Below, in pieces: positions 45,178 to 52,287 of a stretch of DNA of 64,000 bases. The notes beneath the pieces are model-generated. The model had not been told where the DNA came from. It saw nothing but the letters and a program-made list of their open reading frames with translations, and made no database searches. Location of the stretch: contig NZ_JAIVFT010000008.1 of NCBI RefSeq assembly GCF_020829665.1, positions 124,001 to 188,000 of the forward strand. The letters are read 5' to 3'. The position numbers and the translations under genes were made by a program. Each line of letters begins with the position of its first letter. Position 1 is the first letter of the stretch. This DNA comes from Nostoc sp. CHAB 5824 (GTDB taxonomy: Bacteria; Cyanobacteriota; Cyanobacteriia; Cyanobacteriales; Nostocaceae).

Positions 45178-45403
45178 TATCGTGCCCGGTTAAAGACTTA
45201 TCATTAATACCAATTCACGAAAAACCTGATACATATAGATTTCTCGTAGGGGCACGGCATTGCCGTGCCCCTACCAACGTATTTGTATCATTATTAAAAT
45301 GAAATGGTATAAGACCGCAGTTTTTGCAGGGGGCAGGGGGAAAAAGAGTTTCTCGGTTTTTGCACAGATGTGGGAATTATAACTAATTAGCCGGACATGA
45401 TAT
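45177..45403. mobile_element. MITE, ATATCATGTCCGG family (copy 2), carrying a nested element
   Basis: The left end ATATCGTGCCCGG and right end CCGGACATGATAT match copy 1 (20712..20825) in reverse orientation. Between TTATCATTAA and GACCGC a second element (45208..45309) interrupts the common interior. The first base is the last base of the MFS stop codon. Confidence 0.85.
45208..45309. mobile_element. Nested MITE, TACCAATTC ends, TAA target duplication
   Basis: The 102-bp element has ends TACCAATTC and GAAATGGTA (one mismatch as inverted repeat) and is flanked by TAA on both sides, giving CAT-TAA-element-TAA-GACC, while copy 1 of the host reads CATTAAGACC in the same orientation. Its core is the GTAGGGGCACGGCA palindrome (45246..45274). 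Confidence 0.85.
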
Positions 45404-45465
45404 CAGTCGAAACAATGGCATTGTCAGCCGAAACAATGGCATTGTCAGTCGATACAATGGCATAT
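45403..45465. repeat. 21-bp tandem array of three units (T4)
   Basis: Three 21-bp units starting TCAGTCGAAACAATGG, TCAGCCGAAACAATGG and TCAGTCGATACAATGG. Each contains the palindrome CAATGGCATTG (the third degenerates at the end). The array starts at the right end of the 45177..45403 element and ends 14 bp before the stop of the TMEM175-like gene. Confidence 0.85.
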
Positions 45466-45478
45466 TGAACAAATACGT

Positions 45479-46054
45479 TCAGGGAGTGAGAGTATTTTCA
45501 ATGCGACGGTCGGGGATGAGCCACATAACGGCAACCAGAACGTATAGTACACACGCAAACCATGAGTTCACAAATGCAAGTGGAATTGCCACTGCATAGA
45601 ACACCACCGATATTTTTCCCTTAAAATCTCGACCCACTGCGATCGCTAGAGTCGAATCTCTACCGTGGTGAGAAATGAGGGCGCGGGTAAGGATGAAGTA
45701 AGCGATCGCAGACAACAACAATACCGTACCATAAAGAGCAACTGGCATAGCGGCAAAGTTATTCTCGCCCATCCAGCCAGTGACGAAGGGGATTAGCGAC
45801 AACCAAAACAGCAAATGCAGATTGGCCCAAAGGATACGCCCATTAACGTGCCGAACTGCCTGTAAAAGATGATGGTGATTATTCCAGTAGATGCCAAGAA
45901 AAATAAAACTCAACACATAGCTCAGAAATACCGGAATCAGCGGACGCAGCGCGGCTAAATCGAACCCATGCGGCACTTTGATTTCCAGCACCATAATGGT
46001 GATGATAATGGCAATCACGCCATCACTGAATGCTTCTAGCCTCCCTTTTCCCAT
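45479..46054 (-). CDS. TMEM175-family (DUF1211) potassium channel-like protein
   Basis: The 191-aa protein starts MGKGRLEAFSDGVIAIIITI, carrying the RxxxFSDGVxAI signature of TMEM175 pore helix 1, and has six helices in total (ending VVFYAVAIPLAFVNSWFA and FACVLYVLVAVMWLIP). Bacterial TMEM175 proteins form tetrameric K+ channels. Here one six-helix unit is present, as in bacterial relatives. Confidence 0.93.
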   Translation of the reverse strand: MGKGRLEAFSDGVIAIIITIMVLEIKVPHGFDLAALRPLIPVFLSYVLSFIFLGIYWNNHHHLLQAVRHVNGRILWANLHLLFWLSLIPFVTGWMGENNFAAMPVALYGTVLLLSAIAYFILTRALISHHGRDSTLAIAVGRDFKGKISVVFYAVAIPLAFVNSWFACVLYVLVAVMWLIPDRRIENTLTP

Positions 46055-46179
46055 GTACGCATTCCTTTTCTATTTACTTGAAAGTAAGTTGTGACACTCT
46101 GCACTTTATCGTACCAAGTAGCCGTCGTTGATGAAGATTGTCTGCGCGTTGATTCTTGATATGCTATGGTTGCTTTCCC

Positions 46180-46531
46180 TTAAGCTACTCCATACCCTGT
46201 ATACGGACGCTTATACGGCGGATGTAAACCCAGAATAATATCCTCTTTCGGCACACCAATTTCTACTAATTCCCGCGCAATATCTACATCAGTCATATTG
46301 CGCTGAATCCAAATGGATGATACAGTTGTAGATTCGCTTAAGTCCCTCCCAGCCAACTTCTAAAAGCTGGTAGTGGTTATGTTCTGTATCAAGCACAAGT
46401 TGCAACTCAATGTCTGAATTGCCACTCTCAAAAGTAGCGTGAGACATTAATATTTGGCGGATGCTCTGACGGTACTGTTCTACTCTTTCCATTTGTTTTA
46501 CAGCATCATGGAATAGGTCTTTGGCAGCCAT
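46180..46531 (-). pseudogene. xisI: xisI-like gene, frameshifted by a short deletion
   Basis: From ATG 46531 the frame encodes an XisI N-terminus (VEQYRQSIRQILMSHATFES ... LVLDTEHNHYQLLEVGWEGL ... RIYNCIIHLDS) and stops early. In another frame the C-terminus continues (IQRNMTDVDIARELVEIGVP ... KEDIILGLHPPYKRPYTGYG ... VA stop at 46180). The usual middle (about eight residues ending in W before IQR) is missing; the junction reads TTGGATTCAG, consistent with recombination between TTGGAT copies. XisI acts in fdxN-element excision in Anabaena, but relatives are widespread; no xisH is seen here. Confidence 0.85.
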
Positions 46532-46562
46532 TTGTCCTCACATAGAAGCGATCGCACAATAT

Positions 46563-47270
46563 TTAATTCTCACTGGTCAATTTCCGCCGTAATTCCCGAA
46601 TAGCAGCGCTAGTATTACGCTCGTAGGCAATTTTCAAAGACTCTGTAACTACCTCTGACACATTGATGTTAGGAAAATAGCGGCTACTAGTTTCAACAGT
46701 GTAGCGTAGACGCGTTCGCAAAGCGTTGCCGCAGGCTAGCGGCTTGTCGTAGACATCGCCTTGCAATCTGTAAATCACAAGCTGATTCTTTCTAAACAAC
46801 TAAACTTCTGGTACTCGATAAGGCAGGTAGTCATTTACATCGGTGTAGCTGGTGATGTCTATCTCCACCACTAAATCAGGGGATGGATCAACGCCCCAAT
46901 TGATGCGGTTTTTACCTGCGATCGCTTCCCAGTTTTCAATATAAAAACAGTAGTCTGGTTCTATACCACTTTCCTGTGGCAGTTCCATTGTGATTGGGGT
47001 AAATGCTTCGTATTCTCGTCCCAAATGGTCGAGCAAAACTTTGGCTACATCTGCAATTACACTTACTTTTCGCCCATGTTCTGGTAGCGGTGCCATCAAG
47101 AGAATTTCTCCATCTCGATACTTAATACGAGGAGAGGAGCGATGTCTACGACGGGCTACGCCTACGCCTAGCTGTTCATTCAGTGCTTGATAGTCTTGCC
47201 AACTTCCAGGGAGACGTATTACCGCGCCTGGGGGCAAATGGATTGTATCGGGTGTGACAACAGCGAACAT
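46563..47270 (-). pseudogene. Uma2-family endonuclease gene with nonsense codon and repeat insertions
   Basis: The frame from ATG 47270 encodes a Uma2 protein (LPGSWQDYQALNEQLG ... PITMELPQESGIEPDYCFYI ... DPSPDLVVEIDITSYTDVND ... YLPYRVPEV) to a TAG at 46800..46802, where relatives have Trp before LFRKNQLVIYRLQG. The same frame then continues to 46563 (FPNINVSEVVTESLKIAYER). Two in-frame repeat insertions are visible: VARRRHRSS (about 47140-47168) and KPLACGNALRTRLRYTVE (about 46694-46752). A single TGG to TAG change plus insertions disabled it. Confidence 0.87.
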
Positions 47271-47303
47271 AGAACTGAACCTCCACCTTCACTGTAATAT
47301 TCA

Positions 47304-47423
47304 TAGGACTTACGCAGTGAAAACCTGAAACCTCGTCGATCCCCCCTAACCCCCCTTAAAAAGGGGGGTTCTGAAAAGCCCCCTTTTTAAGGGGGTGGGG
47401 GGATCTCTTCTGCGTAAGTCCTA
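47304..47423. mobile_element. MITE, GGACTTACGCA family, copy B
   Basis: Perfect 14-bp inverted ends TAGGACTTACGCAG / CTGCGTAAGTCCTA flank a 120-bp element whose core is the CCCCCCTTAAAAAGGGGGG hairpin. Copy C at 63440..63557 is nearly identical; copy A at 6754..6943 has the same ends but another core. Confidence 0.92.
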
Positions 47424-47432
47424 ATTTAAATA

Positions 47433-47525
47433 TCAACTGCTGCGGCTGAAAAATACAGCAGCGACAATAATTAAACCTAAAAGTGCTAAGGGAACCCAAA
47501 GATTAGGGATATCTGACAAACTCAT
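47433..47525 (-). CDS. 30-aa single-helix membrane peptide
   Basis: ATG 47525 to TGA 47433 encodes MSLSDIPNLWVPLALLGLII followed by VAAVFFSRSS: a short polar N-terminus, one membrane helix (about 9-26) and a basic/polar end. This is the size and shape of low-molecular-weight photosystem or NDH subunits, but it does not match PsaI, PsaJ, PsaM, PsbI, PsbM, PsbN, PsbT, Psb30, PetG, PetL, PetM or PetN as I know them. It is squeezed between a MITE and the repeat at the end of the transaldolase gene. Confidence 0.5.
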   Translation of the reverse strand: MSLSDIPNLWVPLALLGLIIVAAVFFSRSS

Positions 47526-47528
47526 ATT

Positions 47529-47582
47529 TAAATTACGAATTACGTAGCTTGCTTCTCGCCAGAGGCGAGTATTATGAATTAT
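47529..47582. repeat. TAATTCGTAAT-type repeat at the transaldolase stop
   Basis: AATTACGAATTACGTAGCTT, GCTTCTCGCC, AGA, GGCGAG and TATTATGAATTA match the core of the element at 29272..29375. The hairpin CTCGCC/GGCGAG (47555..47569) lies 10 bp past the transaldolase stop; the stop TAA (47579..47581) itself lies in the repeat's end, so it may act as terminator. Confidence 0.75.
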
Positions 47583-48214
47583 CTTAAGCCGATGCCTCCT
47601 TTAGCGAATTCCTCAACAGTTTTTTGTGAGAATTCATGAGTTGCGATCGCCTGCAACATTGCTAATGGTAAAGTCAAATGATCCGCCCCGGCTTGCAATG
47701 AGGCGGCTGCTTCTTCGGGAGATTTGATACTAGCTGCCAAGATTTCCGTATCACTGCCTTTGAGTACGCTGGCCATATCCCGCACCAAAGCAATACCATC
47801 ACCTAACAACCGCGTAGCTCGATTTACATAAGCTATGGCAATTTTAGCTCCTGCTTCCCGTGCTACTGCTGCCTGTGCTGCACTGTAAATTGCTGTCACT
47901 GAACAGGTAATTTCTGGTGATAGACTTGCTACAACTTCAAAACCTAACGGTGTTGCGGGAATCTTCAAAATTGTTTGTGAACCAATAATCTCGAAAGCTT
48001 TTCTACCTTCAGCTAGCATAAGAGCTTTATCAGATGCCATAAGTTGATAGTATAATGGGCCATTCGTCAAGCGAACCAATTCTTTGAGCGTGGTTTCTGG
48101 TGGGGTATCGCTTTGAGACAACAGCGTGGGATTTGTGGTAATGCCTTTCACCCATCCCCAAAGCTTAACAACTTCAGCTTCAGATGCGATCGCCGAGTCT
48201 AGATAAATTGCCAT
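47579..48214 (-). CDS. fsa: Transaldolase/fructose-6-phosphate aldolase-like (FSA/TalC type)
   Basis: The 211-aa protein is of the short FSA/MipB/TalC class: MAIYLDSAIASEAEVVKLWG, WVKGITTNPTLLSQSDT, the Schiff-base Lys84 in TILKIPATPLGFE, AAQAAVAREAGAKIAIAYVN and the C-terminal KTVEEFAKGG. Members interconvert fructose-6-phosphate and dihydroxyacetone plus glyceraldehyde-3-phosphate, or act as transaldolase. Cytoplasmic decamers are typical. Confidence 0.93.
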   Translation of the reverse strand: MAIYLDSAIASEAEVVKLWGWVKGITTNPTLLSQSDTPPETTLKELVRLTNGPLYYQLMASDKALMLAEGRKAFEIIGSQTILKIPATPLGFEVVASLSPEITCSVTAIYSAAQAAVAREAGAKIAIAYVNRATRLLGDGIALVRDMASVLKGSDTEILAASIKSPEEAAASLQAGADHLTLPLAMLQAIATHEFSQKTVEEFAKGGIGLR

Positions 48215-48595
48215 AATTCGTCCCCGATCAACTCTCAGATATTAACGTACAGTAACCGCACGTGATTCGTGACAAGTTACAGCAGTTTTCAATTGGATAA
48301 AACACAGGTTGGCTGTAAGGACAGAGCATTGATGATACGTGTCAACTTAAAGCTAGGGCGAATAGAAGTCGCTGCTACACAAACAGAGCTAAGAGAAAAT
48401 TAAGGTTTGCCAGATTTGTCCAGGGCTATGTAAAAAGGGAATAAATTTAATTTTTGATCAAGTATTTTAAATCAGGCAACCAACAGTATATCGTTACGTT
48501 TTTTACTTAATAACTAAGAAGCGAGTATTTATCTTAGTGTTATTCGGCTAATGTGTACAAATATCAATCATGTATAGCCAGTTATAACATTTCTC
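48215..48595. other. Divergent gap with partial repeat
   Basis: The 381-bp gap between the transaldolase and aquaporin genes is mostly unique, AT-rich DNA and should hold both promoters. A GTGTCAACTTAA motif at 48340-48351 is a stray end of the structured MITE family. No gene is seen. Confidence 0.55.
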
Positions 48596-49294
48596 ATGAA
48601 TCGTTACTCGTTAGCCAAACGATGTTTTGCGGAAGCTCTAGGTACAGCTTGGTTGGTTCTAATGGGCGTGGGTACTGCGGTTATCTCTGGTACAGTACCT
48701 TGGGTTGGAGTTACTGGGGTGGCGATCGCTTTTGGCTTAAGTTTGTTGACTGCTGCCTATACTTTTGGTTCTATTAGCGGATGTCATATCAATCCCGCAG
48801 TCACAATTGGTTTTTGGGTAGCCAAGCAATTTTCTTTGCGAGACGTTTTGCCATATATAGGAAGTCAGGTTCTCGGCGGAATTTGGGGGACTACTATCCT
48901 GTTTTTGATTTGCATGGGCAAGCCTGGGTTTACAACAGCCGACTTTGGTTCTAATGGGGTGGGAATTCACTCCCCTGGTAACTATAGCTGGTGGGCTTGT
49001 GCATTAGCTGAATTCATTGTTACCTGTGGCTTTGTGCTGCTGATCTTGAGCGTAACATCTTCTCCCGCTTTGAAGCTGTCTGCACCCATCCCCATAGGTT
49101 TAGGGCTTACCTTGGCGCATCTTATCCTGATTCCGGTGACAAATGCCAGCGTCAATCCCGTGCGATCGCTAGCCACAGCTATTTTTACTCAAGATTGGGC
49201 ATTGGTCGACCTTTGGATTTTCATCGTGTTTCCAATTTTAGGTGGAGTTTTGGCGGGTATGGTCGCCCGATGGCTGCAAGAACCAGACATTTAA
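48596..49294 (+). CDS. aqpZ: Aquaporin Z-like water/solute channel with NPA/NPV motifs
   Basis: The 232-aa protein has six helices and two half-helix loops. Loop B has HINPAVT (NPA at 66-68); loop E has TNASVNPVRS (NPV at 187-189). By alignment with E. coli AqpZ the selectivity-filter residues are Phe46, His175, Ala184 (Thr in AqpZ) and Arg190. The Thr to Ala change and NPA to NPV change suggest altered solute choice. Family assignment is firm; permeant solute is open. Confidence 0.92.
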   Translation: MNRYSLAKRCFAEALGTAWLVLMGVGTAVISGTVPWVGVTGVAIAFGLSLLTAAYTFGSISGCHINPAVTIGFWVAKQFSLRDVLPYIGSQVLGGIWGTTILFLICMGKPGFTTADFGSNGVGIHSPGNYSWWACALAEFIVTCGFVLLILSVTSSPALKLSAPIPIGLGLTLAHLILIPVTNASVNPVRSLATAIFTQDWALVDLWIFIVFPILGGVLAGMVARWLQEPDI

Positions 49295-49461
49295 TACTAC
49301 TCATAACTTTATGAGGCAGTGACGGCGGATTACTCGAACATAGAATCATGGGTATATTGACGGACATAATATAAGTTGTCATGCATCGCCACACGGAGAT
49401 ATTTCGATGTGGCTTTCAAGTGATAATCTTCTTATACAGCAGCCTACACGGAGAACTTAAG

Positions 49462-51987
49462 ATGACATCTCCAGAAATGGTTACATGGCTAAAAGAACGC
49501 ACGAGTTTAGGAATTCTCTCATCTGAGGTGTTAAATGCGATCGCTCAAGTAATTGAAGAACAAGTAGTGAGTGCCGAAACTGACTTAGTTAGCGAAGGCA
49601 GTCGTCCAGAAGCCCTTTATATTCTTATAGAAGGTCAACTAGAAAGCAATAGCACCAATCAAACCAACCCAGCCTTAGCTTGTGGATTCCTTCCCGGAGC
49701 AGTAATTGAACTCAAAGAATTGCTGTTGGATGAATTAACTCCATTTACAATTACTACGGTAACCGAATGTCATTTGTGGGTTGTGCCTGCTGATAAATTT
49801 CGGGAATTAGTCACCCAATACCCCGAAATTGCTCAGGCTTTTTCGCGTCAATTGGCTCAAGAATTAGCTCAAGTCACATCTGCACTTAGTTATGAACAAG
49901 AACGTTCCGTAGCTTTGCGACCATATTTAGTTACCAAAGCGCAACGGGGAATTGTTGGTACAAGTCGCTATGCTGTAAGGCTGCGCGAACAAATTCGAGA
50001 AGCGGCGGCTGACCGCAAATCAGTGGATATTTTCGGAGAACCAGGGTTAGAAAAAGACAATATAGCAGCTCTTATCCACTTTGGTTCTCCAAAACGACGA
50101 GAACCAATTATTAAAGTAAATTGCGGTATTCTGCAAACTAGTGGTGCTGATTTATTCGGTCGCGCTGGCGGCAAACCAGGATTGTTGGAATGGTTGGGAG
50201 AAGGTACTTTGGTTCTCAACAACATCCAAGAATTGCCCGAAGAATTATTACCTCCAGTGACGCAGTTGCTCAAAACTGGCACATATACCCCCGTCACTCG
50301 TGCAGGAGAAGCAGTACCTGAACCTCGTCCTAGTAACGCCAGAATTCTGATTGTTTCAGAAAAAACTCAGCCGACAATTGAACGCTGTATTGGTCACATT
50401 ATTAAAGTACCACCGCTACGGGTGCGGAAAGCTGATATTCAAGCTCAGGTAGAATACTATACTAGTCTCTACATTCGGGCTAGAGGTATTTCTAAACCGC
50501 ACATCACCCCAGAAGCTTTACGTCGCCTCCAGTCCTATGATTTTCCCGGCAATCTCAAGGAATTAAAAAATCTGGTAGAAAGAGCGATCGTGCAAGCGGA
50601 GGGTGCTAATGAATTAACAGAAGAAATTTTCTGGCCAGCCGAAACGAAGAAAAAACGGTTTCGAGTGAATCTGTTAAATGCCTATCCTGGTTTGCGGCGG
50701 TTTTTGCGTAGTCCCTGGTGGCCCGATCGCATTAACTATGGTTTTACTGCAACGGCTTTTGCGATTATAGTTGCAGTGTTATTTATTGGCCCACAAACTC
50801 GCGATCGCAATTTCGTATTAAATCTATTTTGGGCTTGGTGGTGGCCTTTCTTCTTATTTCTCTTTCCCTTTTTGGGTCGTATCTGGTGTTCTGTTTGTCC
50901 CTTCATGATTTACGGGGAAATTACCCAAAAGTTATCTCTCTGGTTGTGGCCGCGAAAACTCAAGCGCTGGCCAAGACAGGAAGCTGAAAAATGGGGCGGA
51001 TGGTTCATGTTTGGTTTGTTCTCTCTAATTTTCTTATGGGAAGAACTCTGGCATTTAGAAAATACAGCTTACCTTAGCGCTTGTTTGCTACTATTAATTA
51101 CTGCTGGGGCGATGATTTTTTCTGCTCTTTTTGAGCGGCGGTTTTGGTGTCGTTATCTCTGTCCCATCGGCGGGATGAATGGTTTATTTGCCAAACTCTC
51201 AATGACGGAACTTCGGGCACAGCAAGGTATTTGTTCTGCCAGTTGTACCACCTATCAGTGCTATAAAGGTGGGCCACAAAAGGGCGAAGGGATGGAAACT
51301 AATGGATGTCCTTTATACTCCCACCCCGCGCAATTAGAAGATAACAGAGATTGCGTACTGTGCATGACTTGCCTTAAAGCCTGTCCCCATCGTTCCGTTG
51401 AATTCAACTTGCGTCCCCCTGGTATTGAACTGTGGACAACTCATGTACCCCGCACCTATGAAGTAGCATTATTGTTTTTACTATTGGGTGGTATATATCT
51501 GCATCGCTTGCCAGAGTTGCAAACTTGGTTGGGGTTACAACTGGATTTAACTCAGTTTTGGCAGCACTTGGGATTATCACTGTTAGTGTTAATTATCCCA
51601 GCGATTTTTACCTTTGCGGCTTATGGCTTGCTGCAAGTGTTCAAATTTAACCGTAAACCTCGAACGTTTGTAGAACTTGCCTATGGCTACCTACCATTAG
51701 TGTTAGGGGGAAATTTGGCTCACTATCTGCGTTTAGGCTTAGGTGAAGGCGGGCGGATTTTACCTGTGACCTTTGCTACTCTTGGGCTGAGTGGTGAACA
51801 ATTGCCAATATTGGTTGCTCACCCGGCTGTAATTGCCTTTTTGCAAGGTGCAACGATAATTTTCTCAGTGTTAATGACTATGCTATTAACGCAAAAAATT
51901 GCCAAGCAATCAGTGCTATCGCTCATGCCACAACACCTAGCAGCGATCGCGTTAGCAGTTAGTATGTGGGCGATTATCGTGTTTTGA
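49462..51987 (+). CDS. Fusion of cNMP-binding, degenerate sigma54-type AAA and membrane polyferredoxin domains
   Basis: The 841-aa protein (ATG 49462; GGAG 9 bp upstream) has a cyclic-nucleotide-binding-like domain (about 20-125), an AAA+ domain of sigma54-activator type (about 165-395) and a NapH/NosR-like membrane polyferredoxin part (about 430-841). The AAA Walker A is FGEPGLEKDN (GEPGTGKE expected), Walker B is LVLNNIQELP (LFLDEIGELP expected), and GAFTGA is absent. The membrane part has CSVCPF, CRYLCPIGG, CSASCTTYQC and CVLCMTCLKACPH. An electron-carrying, cAMP-sensing role is inferred, not sigma54 activation. Confidence 0.85.
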   Translation: MTSPEMVTWLKERTSLGILSSEVLNAIAQVIEEQVVSAETDLVSEGSRPEALYILIEGQLESNSTNQTNPALACGFLPGAVIELKELLLDELTPFTITTVTECHLWVVPADKFRELVTQYPEIAQAFSRQLAQELAQVTSALSYEQERSVALRPYLVTKAQRGIVGTSRYAVRLREQIREAAADRKSVDIFGEPGLEKDNIAALIHFGSPKRREPIIKVNCGILQTSGADLFGRAGGKPGLLEWLGEGTLVLNNIQELPEELLPPVTQLLKTGTYTPVTRAGEAVPEPRPSNARILIVSEKTQPTIERCIGHIIKVPPLRVRKADIQAQVEYYTSLYIRARGISKPHITPEALRRLQSYDFPGNLKELKNLVERAIVQAEGANELTEEIFWPAETKKKRFRVNLLNAYPGLRRFLRSPWWPDRINYGFTATAFAIIVAVLFIGPQTRDRNFVLNLFWAWWWPFFLFLFPFLGRIWCSVCPFMIYGEITQKLSLWLWPRKLKRWPRQEAEKWGGWFMFGLFSLIFLWEELWHLENTAYLSACLLLLITAGAMIFSALFERRFWCRYLCPIGGMNGLFAKLSMTELRAQQGICSASCTTYQCYKGGPQKGEGMETNGCPLYSHPAQLEDNRDCVLCMTCLKACPHRSVEFNLRPPGIELWTTHVPRTYEVALLFLLLGGIYLHRLPELQTWLGLQLDLTQFWQHLGLSLLVLIIPAIFTFAAYGLLQVFKFNRKPRTFVELAYGYLPLVLGGNLAHYLRLGLGEGGRILPVTFATLGLSGEQLPILVAHPAVIAFLQGATIIFSVLMTMLLTQKIAKQSVLSLMPQHLAAIALAVSMWAIIVF

Positions 51988-51995
51988 GATTCACA

Positions 51996-52101
51996 TATAG
52001 CGGTTCTGGTTTACGTGAGGTACACCCGTAGGGGCACTGCATGCCGTGCCCCTACACCTTGCGATATAATGTTGTACTGCATCTGAGTGGGAACCGCTAT
52101 A
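51996..52101. mobile_element. MITE, TATAGCGGTTC family (full copy)
   Basis: The 106-bp element has perfect 11-bp inverted ends (TATAGCGGTTC / GAACCGCTATA) and contains a 28-bp palindrome of the GTAGGGGCACGGCA type (52028..52055, one mismatch). A truncated copy is at 30976..31036. Confidence 0.9.
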
Positions 52102-52133
52102 TAGCGATCGTGACAATACGTGTTTATCTCTCG

Positions 52134-52211
52134 AAGATCCCCCTTTTTAAAGCTTGCTCTTTCTCATATTTACTCCCTTTTTAAGGGGGTCGCCGCAGGC
52201 GGGGGGATCTT
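52134..52211. repeat. Inverted repeat of the GATCCCCC/GGGGGATC type
   Basis: The arms AAGATCCCCCTTTTTAAAG and the right-hand TTTTTAAGGGGG...GGGGGATCTT enclose an irregular core with a GTCGCCGCAGGCGG insertion. It matches the core hairpin of other elements here, without recognisable transposon ends. It lies 77 bp before the AsnB-like gene. Confidence 0.7.
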
Positions 52212-52287
52212 ATCCGAACCGTATTGGGAGTAATAAAATGAATTTTTGGTTCAGCTAAAATTATTCATCATGCGTTAGAAATTTCCC

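Noticed and set aside
46180..47270. A working fdxN-type excision module
   Set aside because: xisI is frameshifted, xisH and a recombinase are absent, and no attachment-site direct repeat was found.
49462..51987. Active sigma54-dependent transcription activator
   Set aside because: Walker A and B residues and GAFTGA are lost, there is no HTH, and cyanobacteria have no sigma54.
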